DNA from: an uncultured Candidatus Saccharibacteria bacterium
GTDB lineage: Bacteria; Patescibacteriota; Saccharimonadia; Saccharimonadales; Saccharimonadaceae
Direction: 5' to 3'
Assembly: GCA_948851665.1 (NCBI GenBank)
Contig: CAQOWG010000002.1
Coordinates: 58,638-122,637 of the forward strand
DNA: 64,000 nt
Position numbers and translations under genes: made by a program
Shown: positions 41,808 through 49,974 of the stretch, piece after piece
How the letters are laid out: every line of letters begins with the position of its first letter
How positions within the stretch are numbered: the first letter of the stretch is position 1
Notes under the pieces: model-generated
What the model saw: only the letters and a program-made list of their open reading frames with translations
Told to the model about the DNA's origin: nothing
Databases searched by the model: none

Positions 41808-42890
41808 TTACTTTGAGCTAGCACGAATGGTTGCTTCCAATTCGGCGCTGAGTTTTTGAATTGAAATTGGTGGGTCTTCGTGCAGGTTATTTGTGAATAG
41901 GACGATGATGTAATGGCGATCAAGGTCGGGAAATTCTACAATGGCGGCGTCATTATAGACTGCCCAATAATTATCGATCCAGGACCAACCAACTTTGTCG
42001 TAGACCGTGACAGATTCGGAGAATCCAGCAGGAAGACCTTGCCGCCAATCATAGGTTCCTTCCCCACTGACCTTTGTTGGCGGTTGATTGAGGAGTGAAT
42101 CTTGGAAGCTAGCCCAAGACTCAGCGGATAAATCGTGATGATAATAGAGAAATTTAAGGAAATCGGTGATGTCAGCTGGGGTAGATGATAGCCCACCATT
42201 AGTTGTATTTGTGAGCCCTAGTTCGTCAATTAGAGCCTCGACGCGTCTATACAGACGTTGGGTGTTGCGGATTGGGTCAGCGCAACCATTGTATGATTCG
42301 CGAATTATTAGATCGAGACATTCAGAAAAAGTATAAGCATCAGCACGATAGTCGTTGGTGATGGTAAATGGCTGATTCGGGTCGATGTAGTCAGAATCGA
42401 TGTCTTGATAGCCAATATAGGCAAAGAAAATCTTGTAGATAGAAGCAGTAGAAAAAACTTGGTTCGCGTTTAGCTCAGCGGCGATTTGGCTATTATCGAG
42501 GTCGTAAATCATAAGCCCAATTCTAGCCTTGACACTGCTGGCCCATTGGTTGACTGTGGGCTGAAGATTGATGAACGCTGGCTTGGTGTCAGTTGGGGAG
42601 TTTTCCGGTGGAATTTCGGGTGATGTGGGTGATTCTGAGACCATGCCGGAGCTATCTGTTTTATTTTGTATGATGGTGGTGACCAGGCTGTTGTTTACGA
42701 GTAATGTAAAAGCAAAAGTAATGGCAACGGGAGCGAGACCAAGGAAGCTAATAATGGTGATTTGGATTTGGTTGTGGTAGGAAAAACCTTTAAAGCTATG
42801 CCAGGTCTGATGTAGCAGCTGTTTGGGTCGGTCGGGAATAATGATTTCAAGGTCGGGCCGAGATGAGGCGTTTGAGAAAGGCAGACGCAT
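41808..42890 (-). CDS. Membrane-anchored serine hydrolase of the class A beta-lactamase fold
   Basis: About 360 residues. The nucleophile motif S-x-x-K is in 'FSTASIYKIFFAY', the SDN-like loop in 'ESYNGCADP', and the KTG-like strand in 'YDKVGW'. A membrane helix is near residues 38-62. Proteins of this type may act on peptidoglycan or beta-lactams, and the altered second and third motifs make classic beta-lactamase activity doubtful. I start it at ATG 42890, with GGAG 7 bases upstream, overlapping the capA gene by 44 bases. A longer ORF to 43049 runs inside capA and is rejected. Confidence 0.72.
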   Translation of the reverse strand: MRLPFSNASSRPDLEIIIPDRPKQLLHQTWHSFKGFSYHNQIQITIISFLGLAPVAITFAFTLLVNNSLVTTIIQNKTDSSGMVSESPTSPEIPPENSPTDTKPAFINLQPTVNQWASSVKARIGLMIYDLDNSQIAAELNANQVFSTASIYKIFFAYIGYQDIDSDYIDPNQPFTITNDYRADAYTFSECLDLIIRESYNGCADPIRNTQRLYRRVEALIDELGLTNTTNGGLSSTPADITDFLKFLYYHHDLSAESWASFQDSLLNQPPTKVSGEGTYDWRQGLPAGFSESVTVYDKVGWSWIDNYWAVYNDAAIVEFPDLDRHYIIVLFTNNLHEDPPISIQKLSAELEATIRASSK

Positions 42891-44352
42891 CGCTGGTCTC
42901 CATGAGCTTAGTTTGATATGTAGAATCGTAGACGGTTGGGACAATACGGGTTTGGATGAGCTGATTGTGGTAGAAATAATGAACGAGAATGAGACTACGA
43001 GTGGTGCCGGGCCAGAAAGATTGATCGAAGAACAAGTTGCCAAGGCCATAATAAATTACACCGTCTTCGTATAATTCGAAAGTCTGAGGTTGATGAGCGG
43101 AGGTACCGACTACGACATCAGCGCCGAGATCAATAAGGTGACGGAAAAAACTGATTTGATCTCCAGCGGACGAATCGGCATAGTCGCAGATGCGACTGTC
43201 ATTAGTATTGTCGTATTCGTTACATTCGTAATACTGTATATCAACGATGACCTTGCGGTTATTCTCTTTCGCATTAGAAATGTCAGCGATAGCTTGTTTT
43301 TCGGTATAGAAATTGGCGCCAGGAGTATTGTCGAGAGTGTAGCCGCCAGTGGAAAAGTTGTAACCGAGAAGCGTGAGTTTAGTATCTTTTTGATCGATAT
43401 TGAGTGCTTCGGCGGCTGAGGTTGCTGTTTTGCCGCCACCAAAAGTTTTGATTCCTTGTGCGGCGTAGAGGTCGATGGTAGAGATGGCATCGTCATCACC
43501 ACAATCTTGGTTGTGGTTGCCGGTTAGTTCAACGATATCGAGGCCTATGGCGGTCAAGGTATTAATCATTACTGGATTTGCGCAAATATTGTTGCCAGAA
43601 GCAGCTTTGGAGAAAGAAGCTTCGTTGCTAGTATGAGTGAGATCGAAGCTACTTAGATAAGACCCGATGTATTTGGCGAAGTCGGTAGCAATGGTTTCGG
43701 GGTCGCCATTTAAAAGTGCAGTATTTATATGTCGAGAGAGGGCAGTGACACCGGTTTGGGCAAGAGTAAGAATTTCTTCGTTTGTGGGTGGTTGCTGGAC
43801 CGCATCAGAAAGTAGAGAAGTAATTCGTTTGACATCAGAATCTCGACCTGAAATAGTGATGGTATTGAATACTGCACCAGAGCTTAAGGTATCAAGATAG
43901 TAGATTTCGTCAACTGCTAAGAGACGAAAATCGGGTTTGAGGTTCCAAATTGATAGTAACTCGACACCAGCGATGTCTTGTCCGGTGGCGAGATTAGCTA
44001 ATTGCTCGGCTGAAATTGCAAGGAGTGGATTATAGAAATCAGTGACTGGGACTAAAACGTCAAAAATCAGGGTGTGCGGGTCAGTGGGGGGAGTGAAGGA
44101 CTGGCTGGCTGAGATAGTGACGTCGCCATCCAATTGTATACTATCAATGGTATTGGTGATAAAATCGCGGTTGGCGGCGGTAACACTGTCGTCAAAGGTG
44201 AGAGTACCTATATGGAATATGCCGATTCGAAAAACGAATTGAAGCGTAAGAAAGACGATCGTGGCGGTAACGAGACCAAGGATGACTAGCGCCCAAATAG
44301 GAACACGTTGGGAGACATGGTCGGGTATTGTAATTTCGGAAGAGTCTTTCAT
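42847..44352 (-). CDS. CapA-family poly-gamma-glutamate synthesis-type protein
   Basis: 501 residues with an N-terminal membrane helix (about 17-42). The C-terminal part is a CapA metallophosphatase-like domain: 'VELTGNHNQDCGDD', 'IKTFGGGKTATSAAEAL', 'KVIVDIQYYECNEY', 'GADVVVGTSAHQPQTFE', 'VIYYGLGNLFFDQ'. The first domain (about 60-210) is less conserved. Such proteins take part in capsule or poly-glutamate export at the outer membrane face; no CapB/CapC partners are in the window. TATAAT lies 7 bases before ATG. The serine hydrolase overlaps its end and starts with the same 'PD-x' type N-terminus. Confidence 0.78.
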   Translation of the reverse strand: MKDSSEITIPDHVSQRVPIWALVILGLVTATIVFLTLQFVFRIGIFHIGTLTFDDSVTAANRDFITNTIDSIQLDGDVTISASQSFTPPTDPHTLIFDVLVPVTDFYNPLLAISAEQLANLATGQDIAGVELLSIWNLKPDFRLLAVDEIYYLDTLSSGAVFNTITISGRDSDVKRITSLLSDAVQQPPTNEEILTLAQTGVTALSRHINTALLNGDPETIATDFAKYIGSYLSSFDLTHTSNEASFSKAASGNNICANPVMINTLTAIGLDIVELTGNHNQDCGDDDAISTIDLYAAQGIKTFGGGKTATSAAEALNIDQKDTKLTLLGYNFSTGGYTLDNTPGANFYTEKQAIADISNAKENNRKVIVDIQYYECNEYDNTNDSRICDYADSSAGDQISFFRHLIDLGADVVVGTSAHQPQTFELYEDGVIYYGLGNLFFDQSFWPGTTRSLILVHYFYHNQLIQTRIVPTVYDSTYQTKLMETSDASAFLKRLISARP

Positions 44353-44404
44353 GATATTTATTATAGCATTTCTAAAAAGTATATGTTAATATTGAAGTGG
44401 ATAT

Positions 44405-44410
44405 TATAAT
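44405..44410 (+). promoter_or_regulatory. -10 box of the exchanger gene with a tiny upstream ORF
   Basis: TATAAT whose last bases begin an ATG (44409) of a seven-codon ORF ending in TAA just before ATG 44434. No Shine-Dalgarno is seen for either. Confidence 0.4.
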
Positions 44411-44433
44411 GGAAATTAAAACAAAAAACTAAA

Positions 44434-45474
44434 ATGGATATTATATTGCAGATTGTCTTGCTGGTAGCGGGATTTGTTTTATTGATTAAAGGGGCGGATA
44501 TTTTTGTGGGTGGCGCGTCAAAGATGGCGGAAATTTTTCATGTGCCAAAAATGTTAATTGGTCTTACAATTGTGGCGTTTGGGACGAGTGCGCCGGAATT
44601 GGCGGTATCGATTTCGGCGTTAGTGTCTGGTAGTACCGATATGGTGATTGGCAATGTGATTGGGAGCTGCATTCTCAATATCCTCTTGATTTTGGGATTG
44701 ACGGCAACGATTTACCCGATTGAAATTAATGATGACACAGTAAAAAAAGAACTGCCGTTGACAATGTTAATTTCGATGGTTTTGGCAGTATTGTTTCTTG
44801 ACGTGGTGTTGGCGGGGGGCGCAACTAATGAGATTACACGCGAAGACGGGATAATTATCTTATTATTTTTCTTGATTTTCCTGTACTATTTAGTGGTTAT
44901 GGCGAAACGCGGAGATGGCAAGTCGAGCGCGGCGGAAAAAGTTGCGACTGAGAAGATAGACCAGAAAAAGGTGGCGGCGAAGGGCGCGTCTGTTAAAAAC
45001 AGAAAGAAGAAGGCTGATGCAAAGAAGGGTTTATGGAAACAAACTGTGTTTATTGTGTTGGGTCTTGCAGGATTGGTGCTCGGTAGCCAAATAGTTGTTG
45101 ACAATGCGTCAGCGATTGCGATGACGCTTGGGATGTCAGAACGATTGATCGGAATGACGATTGTTGCACTCGGTACTTCCCTGCCAGAATTGGTGACGTC
45201 GGTAACGGCAGCACGCAAACATGAATCGGCACTAGCGGTGGGAAATATCATTGGTAGTAATATCTTTAATATCTGCATTGTACTGGGCGTACCGGTGGTG
45301 ATGTTTGGTACGGTGACACAGGGGAGTTTCTCATTGATCGATCTAGCCATGCTGGTGGGGTCAAGTGTCTTGCTGTTCTTTTTTGCAAAAAGTCAGTGTA
45401 AAATTAGTCGTGTAGAGGGGGCGCTGATGCTAGTGGTGTTTGCGGTTTACTACGGGTTTATCTTGCTGGCGTAG
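44434..45474 (+). CDS. Sodium/calcium exchanger family (YrbG-like) antiporter
   Basis: 346 residues, ten membrane helices and two inverted alpha repeats: 'VAFGTSAPELAVSISAL' with 'GNVIGSCILNILLILG', and 'VALGTSLPELVTSVTAA' with 'GNIIGSNIFNICIVLG'. These glutamate-containing repeats coordinate the ions in the CaCA superfamily. A Lys-rich cytoplasmic loop (about 150-200) separates the halves. Its last 25 bases overlap the convergent sortase gene. Ion preference (Ca2+ or another divalent) is not readable. Confidence 0.9.
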   Translation: MDIILQIVLLVAGFVLLIKGADIFVGGASKMAEIFHVPKMLIGLTIVAFGTSAPELAVSISALVSGSTDMVIGNVIGSCILNILLILGLTATIYPIEINDDTVKKELPLTMLISMVLAVLFLDVVLAGGATNEITREDGIIILLFFLIFLYYLVVMAKRGDGKSSAAEKVATEKIDQKKVAAKGASVKNRKKKADAKKGLWKQTVFIVLGLAGLVLGSQIVVDNASAIAMTLGMSERLIGMTIVALGTSLPELVTSVTAARKHESALAVGNIIGSNIFNICIVLGVPVVMFGTVTQGSFSLIDLAMLVGSSVLLFFFAKSQCKISRVEGALMLVVFAVYYGFILLA

Positions 45475-45977
45475 ACTAGAAGGCGATGAGTGGCATCTTG
45501 CCCGGGGAGTGGGGTGCCAGCGCAAGTCATAATAATCATAATGGGTGTAGGGGTATTGCCGATAATACTAGACATGTCAATATCAGATTTAGCGAGTGTT
45601 TCTAGTAGGAATATTTGATAGGTGTCATTGTTATAGGTGATGAAATCGCCTTCTTGGACGCGTTGAAGGTCTTGAAAAACAGTGGAAGCGTGGCCAATAA
45701 TGAAGATTTTGTTTTCAAAACGTTGATAAGAACCGGCAGTGATAGCGGGAGGGATTAGTTCATGGTTTTCAATGGTGAGTGGTTCGACCGAAGTAGAGAG
45801 ATTGATACTGGGTATCTCGAGCAAGGGATAGCTGACGGCTTCGACATGGCTCGTGGGTTGGAAACCGACATAGAGATAAATGGGTAAGGCAATCAGAAAA
45901 AACGCCGAGAAAGCCACTTTGATAGTGCGCGTCGACCACGAAAATGGATTAAAAATATGACCTTTGACACCTTCCAT
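45450..45977 (-). CDS. Sortase family transpeptidase (first of two)
   Basis: 175 residues: membrane anchor at about 20-40, then a short sortase domain with catalytic H96 ('FIIGHAST'), nucleophile C152 ('IIMTCAGT') and R165 ('THRLLVYA'). It would cleave a sorting signal on secreted proteins and join them to a cell-surface amine outside the membrane. The subclass is not assigned. TATAAT lies nine bases upstream of ATG with no ribosome site. Candidate substrate: the VPSTG-bearing adhesin at 36932. Confidence 0.82.
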   Translation of the reverse strand: MEGVKGHIFNPFSWSTRTIKVAFSAFFLIALPIYLYVGFQPTSHVEAVSYPLLEIPSINLSTSVEPLTIENHELIPPAITAGSYQRFENKIFIIGHASTVFQDLQRVQEGDFITYNNDTYQIFLLETLAKSDIDMSSIIGNTPTPIMIIMTCAGTPLPGQDATHRLLVYASKINP

Positions 45978-46012
45978 CTTATGCTTATTATAGCATAAGG
46001 ATGATGAAAGTG

Positions 46013-46462
46013 TTAGTGTTTTTTGACGGATTTATCGGTCTTAGGGGCTTTTGTATCTGATTGGGTGGCCTTGTTGATTCTTTTTATTGTGTCGGTTTCG
46101 TTTGTTTTGTCGGTTTTGGCGAGTGAAATATCGATGCTGGTGCCGAAGCCAACGCGAGATTTGACGCTAACTCGGCCATGGCTGAGCGCTTCGCAGAGAG
46201 GACGAGAGAGGACAGTTCCAGTGTCACTAATGGTGACGACGCCTTTTGAAACTTTAAGCTTGACACTGCCGCTATTAGTGCGGGTGATAGCGTTCTTTAG
46301 CTCTTCTTCGAGTTCGGCTTTGAGTTTGGGGTCGTCGGTTTCTACGTCGATGTCGAGATTGGATGGATCGGAGTAGTCAAGATTAAGCTCCACGCCGCTG
46401 TTTTGAGCGATGGGGAGAACTTTATTGTATAAGTCGTGTATGGTTTGAATGAATTTGTTCAT
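46013..46462 (-). CDS. Stand-alone GHKL (HATPase_c-like) domain protein
   Basis: 149 residues. The central part looks like the C-terminal ATPase domain of a histidine kinase or anti-sigma factor: N-box-like 'AELEEELKNAI', G1-like 'VTISDTGTVLS' and G2-like 'GRVSVKSRVGFGTSIDISLA'. The N-box asparagine and F-box are only partly preserved. There is no dimerisation/phospho-acceptor domain, and the Lys/Thr-rich end (from about 112) is low complexity. It might serve the kinase-less 7TM-GAF receptor at 39440, which is speculation. TACAAT is six bases before ATG, so a leaderless mRNA is likely. Confidence 0.6.
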   Translation of the reverse strand: MNKFIQTIHDLYNKVLPIAQNSGVELNLDYSDPSNLDIDVETDDPKLKAELEEELKNAITRTNSGSVKLKVSKGVVTISDTGTVLSRPLCEALSHGRVSVKSRVGFGTSIDISLAKTDKTNETDTIKRINKATQSDTKAPKTDKSVKKH

Positions 46463-46468
46463 ATAAAC

Positions 46469-46474
46469 ATTGTA
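46469..46474 (-). promoter_or_regulatory. -10 box of the GHKL gene, 6 nt from ATG
   Basis: TACAAT on the minus strand with six bases to ATG 46462. A second TATAAT lies eight bases further upstream. Confidence 0.5.
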
Positions 46475-46535
46475 ACATTATATTTGGTAGATTTGGTATT
46501 CTTGTTGGGGGATAAATGAAGTATGGTTGCTTTGC

Positions 46536-46766
46536 GCCAGCACCCCCAACTACAACCGTATTAATGCATGGCCTCTCCAGTTCCTGCGTACTGGCCTCTA
46601 CAACCGTTCCTACGGCGACCTCAACGCACGTACGGCGGATGGCTACTGGTGGTCTGCTACGGCTGGTTCCGCTGCCTACGGGCACCACCTGGCTACGTAT
46701 ACCGGCTACGTCTACGCCCAGGGTAACAGTTGGCGTGGCAACGGTTTTGCTCTGCGCTGCGAAGCG
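46536..46766 (+). pseudogene. Start-less DGR-type variable domain segment (VR-like copy 2)
   Basis: 77 codons aligned without gaps to copy 1 (32985-33215), with identical ends ('STPNYNRIN' and 'GFALRC'). By hand count, 29 bases differ, of which 26 are at codon positions 1-2; 20 of the 29 have A in one of the two copies. 74 of 77 third positions are identical. The frame is open from a TAG at 46488; the only in-frame start-like codon is TTG 46527, without a ribosome site. The natural stop is lost, and the frame runs through the hairpin at 46766-46796 to a stop at 46842-46844. There is no N-terminal protein part. Confidence 0.65.
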
Positions 46767-46796
46767 CAAAACCTTAACACAGTGTTAAGGTTTTGC
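46766..46796. terminator. Perfect 15-bp palindrome ending VR-like copy 2
   Basis: Arms 46766-46780 and 46782-46796 are exact complements around a single A, with A4/T4 edges. It acts as a terminator or marks the cassette boundary. It begins exactly where similarity to copy 1 stops. Confidence 0.75.
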
Positions 46797-46888
46797 CAAA
46801 TGATAACAGGGGTGAATGCCCAAATTGTAATGTACATTTTTTAAAAATTGTTCATTCTAGTAGTTACTGGCCCAATTTTATTGTACAG

Positions 46889-47208
46889 CTAACGAGCGAC
46901 ACAGCGCACCGCAAAGCCGTTCCCGCGACTGCCGCTGTCCTGCGGGAGGACAGCCGTGGTATGCGTGGTCAGGTAGTTAGCACCCGTCGCAGAGCTACGA
47001 GTAGCGGACCACCAGGTGCCATACGTCGTGCGATAGTAGACCTTACCGTCGGAGTAATAGTAGTACCCGGTACGCAGGAAGTTAAGGGGGAAGTTAGCAA
47101 GCTGATTAGCCTTAGGGGCGACGTTGTCGGTATTAGTGGTTGCATTGTTGCAGCGTATACTTTTGTAGCCGTGTAAGTACAGTTTTGAACCGCACGAGTA
47201 TGATTTTC
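46889..47208 (-). pseudogene. Start-less variable-domain-like segment (VR-like copy 3, divergent)
   Basis: The minus-strand frame is open from just inside the end of recR to TAG at 46891-46889, with no ATG, GTG or TTG start. The translation shows the same fold as copies 1-2: 'FPLNFLRTGYYYYSDGK', 'YGTWWSATRSSATGANY', 'GNGFAVRCVAR'. It keeps about 30 more upstream residues ('RCNNATTNTDNVAPKANQ'). It differs from copies 1-2 at third positions as well, so it is an older paralogue. It lies in a different frame from recR, so plain read-through would not express it. Confidence 0.6.
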
Positions 47209-47814
47209 CTAGATGCTAGTACGATTTTCGAGGGCGGCGGAAAGGGTGATTTGGTCGGCGTAACTGAGATCAACTCCGAGGGGTAGACCACGAGCGAGGC
47301 GCGTAACTTTGACGTCGGGGTATTTTTCGTGGAGCATTTTTTGGAGCAGAAGAGCAGTTGATTCGCCTTCGACGCTAGGGTTAGTAGCTATGATGATCTC
47401 TTTGACATTATCTGGCTCGATGCGGGCGAGTAGCTCTTTAATATGAAGCTGATCAGGTGTAATACCATCAATGGGGCTGATCGCGCCGCCGAGAACATGG
47501 TAGGTACCATGGTAGCCTTTGGTTTGTTCAATGGTGTAAATATCGAGTGGCTCCTCGACGACTAAAATGGTGGATTTGTCGCGTTCGGGGTCGTTATAAA
47601 ACTCAGAGACTTCGTCGTTAATATTGATGAGGGCAAAGGTAACAGGGCAACTCTTGACGCCGTCGTGTAGGCTGGCAAGGGTTACCGCGATATCTTTGGC
47701 GACACGCGGGCTGTTCTTGAATAAGAAATAGGCGTAGCGCTCGGCAGTGCGAGCGCCAACGCCTGGTAAATGGCCCAGGGCTTCAATCGCGTCGGATAGA
47801 GCTTGGGGTAACAT
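47209..47814 (-). CDS. recR: Recombination protein RecR with degenerate zinc finger
   Basis: 201 residues. With RecO/RecF, RecR loads RecA at gaps. The helix-hairpin-helix 'GHLPGVGARTAERYAYFLF' and the Toprim domain ('ILVVEEPLDIYTIEQ', 'TYHVLGGAISPIDG', 'IATNPSVEGESTALLL') are complete. The zinc finger between them normally has four cysteines. Here the stretch 'VKSCPVTFALININDE' to 'FYNDPERD' keeps only one, so zinc is probably not bound. It directly follows rpsI with no gap, an unusual neighbour. Confidence 0.93.
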   Translation of the reverse strand: MLPQALSDAIEALGHLPGVGARTAERYAYFLFKNSPRVAKDIAVTLASLHDGVKSCPVTFALININDEVSEFYNDPERDKSTILVVEEPLDIYTIEQTKGYHGTYHVLGGAISPIDGITPDQLHIKELLARIEPDNVKEIIIATNPSVEGESTALLLQKMLHEKYPDVKVTRLARGLPLGVDLSYADQITLSAALENRTSI

Positions 47815-48213
47815 TTAACGCTTGGAGAATTGTTCTTTCTTACGAGCAGAGCGCAAACCGTATTTTTTGCGTTCCTTTTCGCGTGGGTCGCGTTTGAGGA
47901 AGCCAGCTTTCTTCAATACTGGGCGTAGATCCGCCATTTCAGTAGTGAGGGCTTTGGAAAGCGCAAGTTTGATTGCGTCAACTTGTCCAGCCAAGCCACC
48001 ACCAGCAACGCGAATCGAAACGTCGTAGGCGTTCTGTTTTTCGGCGAGTGCTAGCGGATCGGTGATTTCGGCAAGATAAGTTTTGTTGCCGGAAAGATAT
48101 TCGAGGGCTGGCTTGTCGTTGATAGTAATGTCGCCTTTGCCCTTGTAGAGACGTACGCGGGCAGTAGCGGCTTTGCGACGGCCGAGGCCATAGATGTACT
48201 TAGTCGTAGCCAT
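47815..48213 (-). CDS. rpsI: 30S ribosomal protein S9
   Basis: 132 residues. The start 'YIYGLGRRKAATARVRLYKG' and the C-terminal 'KKYGLRSARKKEQFSKR', whose last arginine reaches the P-site tRNA, are canonical. It shares one base with the rplM stop, forming the usual L13-S9 pair at the end of the alpha cluster. Confidence 0.96.
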   Translation of the reverse strand: MATTKYIYGLGRRKAATARVRLYKGKGDITINDKPALEYLSGNKTYLAEITDPLALAEKQNAYDVSIRVAGGGLAGQVDAIKLALSKALTTEMADLRPVLKKAGFLKRDPREKERKKYGLRSARKKEQFSKR

Positions 48214-48650
48214 TATTTAATCTCCTTTGGATTCTGAGCGGTATGAGCGTGCTCGGCGCCATCAAAGACGCGAAGGCGAGCCAAACGATCAGCAGCCAAT
48301 TTGTTCTTCGGGAGCATGCCTTTGACGGCATGTTCGATTGCCACTTTCGGGTTCTTCTCGATGACTTCCTCGAGCTTGAGCTCGGTGAGGCCACCAGGAA
48401 AACCGCTGTGTCGGTAATATTTCTTGTCAACCATTTTGTTGCCCGTAACTTTGATGTTCTTGGCGTTGATGACGACGACGTAATCACCGTTGTCGATATG
48501 TGGGGTATAAGTAACTTTGCTCTTCCCCATTAGTTTGTCGGCAATGACGACGGCGAGTTCGCCGAGGTTCAAGCTACCGGCATCAATCAGCCACCATTCG
48601 CGGTTGATTTCGGATGCTTTTTGGCTGTAAGTTTTAGAGACAGTCTTCAT
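48213..48650 (-). CDS. rplM: 50S ribosomal protein L13
   Basis: 145 residues: 'WWLIDAGSLNLGELAVVIAD' at the N-terminus, 'GDYVVVINAKNIKVTGNK' and 'YRHSGFPGGLTE' are family-typical. L13 is an early 50S assembly protein. It is coupled to rplQ and rpsI by one-base overlaps. Confidence 0.96.
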   Translation of the reverse strand: MKTVSKTYSQKASEINREWWLIDAGSLNLGELAVVIADKLMGKSKVTYTPHIDNGDYVVVINAKNIKVTGNKMVDKKYYRHSGFPGGLTELKLEEVIEKNPKVAIEHAVKGMLPKNKLAADRLARLRVFDGAEHAHTAQNPKEIK

Positions 48651-49033
48651 TACTTATCTCCTTTCTTGGTCGTGTTGATACTATCGACGAAGGAGATGGT
48701 AGCCATCTCAGAATTATCGCCACGGCGAAAACCGGCGCGTTCAATGCGGAGGTAACCAGAATCGCGTTTGATTTGCGGAGCGATAACGTCCATAAGGAAG
48801 TCGGCGGCTTGCATATCGTTTAATCGTGCGATCAAGAGGCGACGGTTGGCTAACCCGCCTTTTTTCGCGATAGTAATTAGTTTTTCGGCTTCACGACGGG
48901 TTTCTTTGGCACGTGCCAAAGTGGTCGTGATGGACTGATTTTCGATCAGTGCGCGCATCAGCCCACGTTTTAGCGCGAGTCGCTGGTCGGTTTCCCGACC
49001 GAATTTGCGACCTTTGTATCCATGACGATGCAT
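48650..49033 (-). CDS. rplQ: 50S ribosomal protein L17
   Basis: 127 residues with 'RHGYKGRKFGRETDQRLALK' and 'MRALIENQSITTTLARAKE', the invariant N-terminal core of L17. It lies near the tunnel exit. It follows rpoA with a one-base overlap, the classic rpoA-rplQ order. Confidence 0.96.
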   Translation of the reverse strand: MHRHGYKGRKFGRETDQRLALKRGLMRALIENQSITTTLARAKETRREAEKLITIAKKGGLANRRLLIARLNDMQAADFLMDVIAPQIKRDSGYLRIERAGFRRGDNSEMATISFVDSINTTKKGDK

Positions 49034-49965
49034 TAGAATAACTCCGTTAATTTTTTAACTTCGTCCAACGCCTTACTACCGAAGCCTTTGAGGTCTTTGA
49101 GGTCGACTTCAGAGAGCGAAACGAGGTCGCGGACGGTTTTGATATCATTGTTAATGAGAGCATTAGCAGTGCGGGCAGAGAGACCGAGCTCTTCGATTGG
49201 GAGTGAAAGCTCAGAATCGTCAGCTTCGGCTTCGACGCCAGGTGCTGGTGCAGATTCGACTGTTGTGCCGCCAGCGAGAGCAGTGTATTGATTGACAAGG
49301 ATAGCAGCGGCTTCTTCGAATGCTTCTTTCGGGGTAATGGTACCATCAGTATCGACAGTTAGGGTGAGCTGCTGATAGTTCATATCCTGACCAACGCGGG
49401 TGTTCTCGACTTTATAACGGACGCGAAGTACTGGGCTAAAGACAGCGTCCAGGGCAATCATGTCGCTATGGATGCGGTCGGTAGCGGACTTCTCAATAGT
49501 GAGATAACCGCGGCCGTTCTCGATGATGATGCGCATTTTGAGCGTGAAGTTTGGATCATCGATATGGCAGATAATCTGATTGGGGTTACCAAGTTCAATG
49601 TCGCCAGGGAGCTTGATATCGCCAGCAGTAACTGCGCCGTCTTTTACGTCTTTAGCTTTAACCTCGAAGCTAACTTCAACTGGTTCATCGTTGTGAGACT
49701 TCAGACGGACATTTTTGAGATTTAGCATAATGTCGACTACGTCTTCGCGGATGCCAGGCACAGCAGTATACTCATGGTTGGCGCCTTCGATGCTAAATGA
49801 GGTGATAGCAGCGCCTTTGATGCTGGAGAGCAAAACCCGACGGAGAGAGTTCCCTAAGGTATTGCCGTAGCCGTAGAAGAGCGGGCGAATCACGAATTCT
49901 GCGCTATTCTTGCTTAGCTCGTTGATTTCAGCGAGATTAGCTTCGTGAATAACTTTAGTTGTCAT
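49033..49965 (-). CDS. rpoA: RNA polymerase alpha subunit
   Basis: 310 residues. The N-terminal domain dimerises and nucleates polymerase assembly ('FYGYGNTLGNSLRRVLLSS', 'GAAITSFSIEGANHEY'). The C-terminal domain ('IEELGLSARTANALINNDI', 'DLKGFGSKALDEVKK') contacts upstream DNA and activators. The linker is Ala/Glu-rich. The order rpsM-rpsK-rpsD-rpoA-rplQ is the standard alpha operon. Confidence 0.97.
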   Translation of the reverse strand: MTTKVIHEANLAEINELSKNSAEFVIRPLFYGYGNTLGNSLRRVLLSSIKGAAITSFSIEGANHEYTAVPGIREDVVDIMLNLKNVRLKSHNDEPVEVSFEVKAKDVKDGAVTAGDIKLPGDIELGNPNQIICHIDDPNFTLKMRIIIENGRGYLTIEKSATDRIHSDMIALDAVFSPVLRVRYKVENTRVGQDMNYQQLTLTVDTDGTITPKEAFEEAAAILVNQYTALAGGTTVESAPAPGVEAEADDSELSLPIEELGLSARTANALINNDIKTVRDLVSLSEVDLKDLKGFGSKALDEVKKLTELF

Positions 49966-49974
49966 TAGTCCTCC

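Noticed and set aside
42891..43049. Upstream extension of the serine hydrolase gene
   Set aside because: It lies inside capA; ATG 42890 has a ribosome site and leads into the membrane helix.
46793..47176. 127-codon plus-strand ORF opposite VR-like copy 3
   Set aside because: Antisense shadow of a recognisable domain; no start signals.
47209..47220. Expression of VR-like copy 3 by read-through of the recR stop
   Set aside because: The two frames differ, so suppression of the stop would not enter the domain; a frameshift would be needed.
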